Of a stretch of DNA of 25,651 nucleotides, positions 21,201 to 25,651 are shown in pieces. The translations under genes and the position numbers were made by a program. The notes beneath the pieces are model-generated. The model was not told where the DNA came from and did no database searches. It saw only the letters and a list, made by a program, of their open reading frames with translations. How positions within the stretch are numbered: position 1 is the first letter of the stretch; each line of letters starts with the position of its first letter. Source of the DNA: Cymbomonas tetramitiformis (lineage: Eukaryota > Chlorophyta > Pyramimonadophyceae > Pyramimonadales > Pyramimonadaceae); contig LGRX02009911.1 in assembly GCA_001247695.2 (NCBI GenBank), positions 1 to 25,651 of the forward strand, given 5' to 3'.

Positions 21201-21482
21201 GCTTCTGTGTCTCCTAGAGCCCATTTGCTCTTGGCTGTGGATACTATTCTCCTCACAAAATGTGGATAGAACTTCCATGACCAGCGAAGTGTAGAGCTTA
21301 AGTATCGTGCGAAGTAGCCCTATGGGCCTGTAGTTGGAGAATATTGAGGTGTCCCCTTTCTTGTGCAGATAGATAAAGGTACCTAGCTCCCATGTGTCTG
21401 GGGTGACTCCTGCCTTCCACATGGCCCTCATTAATTGGATTATTAAACTTCTTCTGTCTTTTTGTACAATTGTCCTTTCCAA
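18231..21482 (-). pseudogene. 5'-truncated non-LTR retrotransposon: reverse transcriptase followed by Ulp1-like cysteine protease
   Basis: The copy starts inside the RT at 21482. Motifs in order: WELGTFIYLHKKGD and NYRPIGLL, YADFENAYGSVEHD, RRGLVKGDSLSPLLF and the catalytic AYVDDLAL. A frameshift near 20.74 kb leads into GLRVNKAKCGI and YKYLGMQV. That frame continues to 19484 with one in-frame TAA at 19925. Further downstream (19225-18231, broken near an 8-C run at 18491-18498) is a C48/Ulp1-type protease. It shows His in DDSHWNVLLFG, Asp in YDPMGG and Gln/Cys in HQRDGYQCGIWVCYMV. No CCHC plus restriction-like endonuclease was clearly seen. Ulp1 proteases are known from the NeSL clade of non-LTR elements, which is the closest match I can suggest. 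The copy has several lesions and is inactive as read. Confidence 0.8.
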
Positions 21483-22697
21483 ATTGCCACCCGGCTCACA
21501 TACTTAAGATTCGCAATGGGCCATGAAATCCGATGACGGCTCAGAATCGCCGAAAATGACTACAAAACGACGATTTCAGCGATTCAGAGCGGCCGATCAG
21601 AATTATTCCCCCCGTAGAGACCTGTCGCAGTTTTCACTTAAGTTTTCCGTCGCTAAGCGAAAAGGGCTGGCAGCTCTTATTTGACTTGATGCATATGAAG
21701 TATCTGTGTGATATTGAGCACGCACATGGTTCATATGTTATTCCCAAGACTGTTAGTATCACGGGGGTACCAACAATCTTGGGATCGAGTAAGCCATTCT
21801 CAACATTTTGAGAAGCCCGCGAGCCTAGTTTCCACTTTTAAAGTAAAAGGGATTCCGGAGGAATTTTCCCTTGTATCTTTTGATTGGCTTGAAGTTAGTT
21901 CAAACGTGAAACAGAATATTGATGCTGAGACTCTTGCGCATCCGTTGCGCGCATCCGATATAATCCCGCACCATGGGAGGTATAGCGGATGCTGGATTGA
22001 GCGCTCTGTGGTGTGAGCTCACGCGATGATGCTCGTTTTCAACAATGTCTTAATATTATGCCGCAAGACATCCGTATAAACCAGTTAAGATATCAGTACG
22101 CTTCCTAGAAACCATACTAATACATACGAAAATACTGCGCTTCGAAAAAATGAGTATGCAAATTTAACTTATGCCCCACCGAAAACCCTGATCTGACTCG
22201 GTCGTTGCAAAATTCTCGGTGGTCATTTGGAAAAGCCGATTGTACACTTGGCCATAATCAATTGAAAAACTGTAGGGTGTACAGTAGATGAGAGAGGACA
22301 ATAAGTCTGCCAAAAAACTTGATAACTTCGTTCAGCCGAACAAGGGATACTCGCTTGAAGTTACGTGGTATAAACTTCCTTGAACTTGAAGGGCTCTGGA
22401 CCTTCGGGATACCAACTGCTCATACACCAAATGAAATTCCTTTGTACAACACATCCACATCTACGGCATCTAAGCTTCACAAGTTGTGTTTTCGAAGAGT
22501 CAAGATACAATCTAATCAAGGTGGAGAAAGGTCGTTGCTGCCAAGGGGAGAGGGTCCTTCGCATCACATTTTTCTATCTTTCTCAAGTTTTGATTTTGCA
22601 ACTGTCATTCTTGATGATCCCTGGAATACGCGAGCACCACAAGTTTCACAATTAATGCTGGCGAGGGTTTACTGTTAATGTTTAGTTACGTTCGTTG
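21483..22697. other. Spacer between the retroelement and the lumazine synthase-like gene
   Basis: No confident gene. An imperfect palindrome lies at 21539-21590, next to the truncated 5' end of the retroelement. Plus-strand frames at 21708-22016 and 22380-22655 were considered. The latter contains HPHLRHLSFTSCVFEES, which faintly resembles a leucine-rich repeat, but has no supported start or splice sites. Confidence 0.4.
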
Positions 22698-24070
22698 TTA
22701 GTTTGCGATGGTGTCAAGGTAGTGGCATAGGCGGATCGCTGCGCGCGTCGCGTTGCCAGCATATGCCACTCGTGTTGCAGCTTGTTCAGCTGTGGCCCCT
22801 GGACCAATGATTCCCATGCCTACGGGCTTTCCGTACTGCGCGCGAAATATCAAACCCCAAAGCACAGGAACCCCTTCAAGAACAAAAGCCAAAAGTTCAA
22901 GAATGAGGTTTCGCCGATTTCTCGCCGGCGGTCCGCAACTAAGCCAACACCTCAGGAGTCGTACTCACATACTTTTAATCCCTCAGTAGGAGAGGCTGAG
23001 AACTACATATACGCACGAGAGAGTGGACACAGCACGGCAAGCCAAGTAGGTAAGCAATCGTTTCAGGAGCTGGTGCGGCGGAAGCGTGCAAAGGTGGGGA
23101 GCAGCGAGGGGGGATGCCTTCAGCTCCAGCTGTTTGAAGAGCAGAGAGCAAGTACTTCCCATTTCTTGCCCGTGGAGTGTGCTTCCTGACCCAAACCATT
23201 TTTGAAACAACGATCGCTTTAGAAAGCAAATAGAACTAGGGATCGTGAGGATGTGCATGGTCAGAGAGATCCTCTGAATTATCGAAAAGAAAAGAAAACA
23301 ACCCCTCCGGGTTACCGTCCAAAGAAACCAAACTGGGAAAAATTCTGAAAGATGAAAATATCTCAGCCTGAGAGAAAAGATGGAGATATCTCAGCCTGAG
23401 AGAAAGGGCTCTGATTTCTTTCTTGGGTTGAAGTTCACTGTATGCTCCAAATGCAAACTAGGACTCCCTCCCTCCCGTCCTCGCTCAACTCAGTTCGCGG
23501 ACCTTTCTCGATGTAGCCCACTACTACCACGCAGTCCACGTCGGCTTCCTGTAGCAAGTTTTCGGTCACTAGTGGAGCTTCATACGTCCCCGGAACCCAA
23601 ACCACCTTTTTAACAGTGGCGCCCATGGCCTCTGCCGCCAGCCGAGCATCTTCCAAACACTGGTCCATCAGCACATTGTGGAACTCCCCGATCACTATCG
23701 CAATGCGCTTTGGGGCATCGTTTGTAATTGTGTCGCCAACGTGTGTTATTTGCGTGCCTGACCACTTGCCTGCCTCCTCTGGGGTCTGATGTGCGAACAC
23801 AACTTCACTCGTGTCTTCGCCAGCGGTAGGCTCTTGCACGCTTCCCGGTGTGTGAAAGGTGTACTGTTGCTGAAGTGTGGCCTGCTCCCCGTCACTGTCT
23901 TTCGAGGCCTGGCAACGCCATCTCGTGGGGATACTTCTGTCGATAGACTGGGTGGGCGCTCGAATCCCTCCCAGCTTCCACGCCTTAGCGCTTGGTCGGG
24001 AAACGCAAGCTGAGTTCCCTTTCAATGCACTCAAGGTACACTTGGTGTTGAGAGCCAGATTCAAGGCCAT
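22698..24070 (-). CDS. 6,7-dimethyl-8-ribityllumazine synthase-like protein, three exons, predicted plastid-targeted
   Basis: Lumazine synthase joins 5-amino-6-ribitylaminouracil and 3,4-dihydroxybutanone 4-phosphate, the penultimate step of riboflavin synthesis, in the plastid of plants and algae. Exons are 24070-23503, 23185-23118 and 22835-22698; joined phases give about 257 residues. Residues 1-~58 are Ser/Ala/Arg-rich with few acids, like a chloroplast transit peptide (RWRCQAS possible cleavage). The core begins KRIAIVIGEFHN (~121), followed by VVWVPGTYEAPLV (156-168), matching the family's WVPGxFExP. Then come VVVVGYIEKG and STLHG, with His194 at the catalytic position, and KPVGMGIIGPGATAEQA near the end. 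Intron 1 has a GT donor (AAAG/GTCCGC). Intron 2 needs a GC donor (AAG/GCATCC). The C-terminal third departs from the usual FGVLT...AGNKG pattern, so this is a divergent member. The start ATG is the first in a long open frame. Confidence 0.8.
23351..23406. repeat. 28-bp tandem duplication in lumazine synthase-like intron 1
   Basis: Units 23351-23378 and 23379-23406 share ATATCTCAGCCTGAGAGAAA exactly (23358-23377 and 23386-23405). Each unit contains the small palindrome CTCAGCCTGAG. They lie in the intron between exons 1 and 2. Confidence 0.9.
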
Positions 24071-24251
24071 TGGTCACTTTTTTGCTGTCAGGGAGCACAC
24101 GATTGTAAATATTAATATATATTTGTAGTCAAATTATTTTTCGAGCGCTCAATGACGGATATTGTAAAGCGGATAAAGTGCATCACACTAGTCTAGGTAC
24201 CACTTTTTGTAAGACTCGAGGATTGACCGGTCTTCTCTTGTGCCAAATCTG

Positions 24252-24665
24252 TCATTTCAGGATCCAATGAAAAACAGCAATTCTTTCCGGCGATTTTCCC
24301 ACGTCAGCGGAACAGATCCGATTTCTCGTATGACATTCCTGAAGCAGTCGCAAAATGTCACGATAAGTCATGCCAAGAGCATCTTTCATGCATGACGGAT
24401 GACGGACAAGGGAAAAGTATCTTGCAATTCTCCTTTGAACAGACACTATCTCTATGAACGCACATGAACAGACATCACGCACGAACTGTAACAATGAGCG
24501 GAAAGAACTAGGGGATATCAGCTTCAGGTGTAGTCGATCAAAACATTTGTTCTTCCAATTCCAAACATCATATATGTACAAAGCATGCGTACTAACCAGT
24601 TCCACCTGCGTCGCAGCTCCAACGAGAAGCCGAATCGAACAACATTCACGATAGACTGCGCTCAA
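24252..24665 (-). CDS. Unrecognised ORF, possibly an exon of the transposon-like gene upstream
   Basis: A 137-codon open frame with no ATG at its start but coding-like composition (RYFSLVRHPSCMKDALGMT, YRDILRLLQECHTRN), ending in TGA at 24252. It follows, on the same strand, the CACTA-like frames at 25457-24646. It could be a downstream exon or decayed continuation of that gene. No domain recognised. Confidence 0.25.
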   Translation of the reverse strand: MSAVYRECCSIRLLVGAATQVELVSTHALYIYDVWNWKNKCFDRLHLKLISPSSFRSLLQFVRDVCSCAFIEIVSVQRRIARYFSLVRHPSCMKDALGMTYRDILRLLQECHTRNRICSADVGKSPERIAVFHWILK

Positions 24666-25457
24666 TGAAGTGTTGATTGTTCCTCAAGGAACCAAATGTG
24701 AATTTGCCTCCGGACGGTATCGAAAGCGGTTTTGCCTGCAACAATTTCTCAATATCGGCGTATTCGGACGGAAACTCGACTGCATCTTGCCCAGCCTGCG
24801 CGCACCGAGCCAGTTCGCAAGGATCTTTATATGCTCTGTCGCCGAGCATTACAGCCGAAAGCGCAGGCAACGGAACGTTTGCGGTGCGTCAGCGCAAATT
24901 CGAACTGCAACATTCGTCAGCCGTGGGCGTATTCAGACGGAAACTCGACTGCATCTTTCCCAGCCTGCGCGCACCGAGCCAGTTCGCAAGGATCTTTATA
25001 TCCTGAACACCGCACTCACCACATCGCCTTCGCCATCGGAATCATCCGCAGAGTCGTCGGTAAGGTCTTCGGCATCTTCATCCTCCTCGCCACCGCCTTC
25101 CCCGTCGCCGTTGTCGTCTCCGGATGACGATTCGCCATCATCATCGCGTTGTTGTTTCCCAAACCCCAAGTCCTCGATGTGTTTCGCCAACGCTTCAAAG
25201 TTGGATATCACCTCGGCTTCCCGAGGGGTATGGTCACGATCCACACCGCCCATCTCATCATCTTGCTCATCCAGCTCTTCTTCGGACTCCTCTTGCGGAA
25301 TGTAAACACCAAATCGTTTGACGTGTCGGAGAATTTGACGGCGGCCAAGTTCACTTGTCGTAAGCCCTCGGTGGTGGCATTGATCACACGGACAAATGCC
25401 GTACTCTGAAACGTACCGTCCCGGGCGGCTCCCGTGTATGTCCTGTGGAGTCGCCAT
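24646..25457 (-). CDS. CACTA/EnSpm-like transposon protein, N-terminal part, gene structure unresolved
   Basis: ATG at 25457 starts MATPQDIHGSRPG. Residues ~19-50 read SEYGICPCDQCHHRGL, TTSELGRRQILRHV, KRFGVYIPQ. This C-x-C-x2-C pattern, followed by a helix ending in H and a GxxxY/P turn, resembles the transposase-associated domain of plant CACTA transposons. A strongly acidic Asp/Glu/Gly/Ser region follows (residues ~53-150). The frame meets a GTGAGT donor-like word near 25018 and stops at 24996. A second open frame (24870-24646) contains AYKDPCELARCAQAGQDAVE and FPSEYADIEKLLQ. The first half of this motif is duplicated at 25001-24926 with few changes. How the parts join is not clear. The transposase domain proper was not seen. 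Confidence 0.45.
24757..24832 (-). repeat. 76-bp direct repeat, copy 1
   Basis: Matches 24926-25001 with two mismatches (cGga/cAga and ttGccc/ttTccc), 169 bp apart. Both copies encode YKDPCELARCAQAG on the minus strand, so the duplication lies in coding or formerly coding sequence. Confidence 0.9.
24926..25001 (-). repeat. 76-bp direct repeat, copy 2
   Basis: Partner of 24757-24832. In this copy the YKDPCELARC frame runs into TGA after about 26 codons, while the acidic frame crosses it in a different register. Confidence 0.9.
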
Positions 25458-25651
25458 CTATCGTCACCGTAGATGAGTGATAAACCGATCAATCCAGCAT
25501 GGTGCACGTAGAACACCTGCAAAAGGTCATGCATACACGAAGCACGCTCGGGTGAGTACGTGTTCAAATTGAGCAGTACAATAGGAGGGCGGGGACTCGG
25601 ACCGATGGGGCACCACCTAGTCCATAACCGGTCCCACACTCTGGACCCGTC

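Noticed and set aside
21708..22016. Plus-strand ORF of about 100 codons
   Set aside because: No recognisable family, non-ATG start and no neighbouring support; left as spacer.

Overview
This window is nuclear DNA from a eukaryote. Its genes are split by spliceosomal introns, there is no operon-like packing, and much of the sequence is retroelement remnants and structured repeats. Two things point to a photosynthetic, probably green-lineage alga, though weakly. One is a lumazine synthase-like gene whose N-terminus looks like a chloroplast transit peptide. The other is a three-unit plant/algal-type telomere repeat (TTTAGGG) inside an intron. The species cannot be named from the sequence.

Layout. 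From 300 to 5404, minus strand, lies a multi-exon ABC transporter gene. Ten exons could be joined by hand in one reading frame, covering a membrane domain and the first half of the nucleotide-binding domain; the 3' end runs toward position 1. From 5956 to 7978, minus strand, is an unrecognised gene with at least two or three exons. From 8.05 to 9.4 kb there is mostly AT-rich spacer and one small basic ORF. From 9.4 to 16.2 kb is a repeat-rich block with most of its signal on the plus strand. It holds shuffled copies of the same sequence modules, a 2.7 kb unit bounded by ~235 bp inverted repeats around a gene with an acidic tail, a second small acidic gene, and an eight-member hairpin array whose stems change in a compensatory way.

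From 16.36 to 17.78 kb, minus strand, is an internally deleted LINE-type retroelement whose C-terminus carries an NPPF-type (adenine methyltransferase-like) segment. A minisatellite (17.8-18.14 kb) separates it from a second, 5'-truncated and frameshifted non-LTR element (18.18-21.48 kb, minus). That element has a reverse transcriptase and, downstream, an Ulp1-type cysteine protease domain. From 22.70 to 24.07 kb, minus strand, is a three-exon lumazine synthase-like gene for riboflavin biosynthesis. The right end (24.2-25.46 kb, minus) resembles the N-terminal part of a CACTA/EnSpm-type transposon protein, with a 76-bp internal duplication.

Host genes and transposon genes do not form a functional cluster. 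Recognisable host genes are all on the minus strand. Several mobile-element reading frames are broken by one base, three of them at or beside homopolymer runs; this could be decay or assembly error. Two introns supported by protein continuity use GC rather than GT donors.
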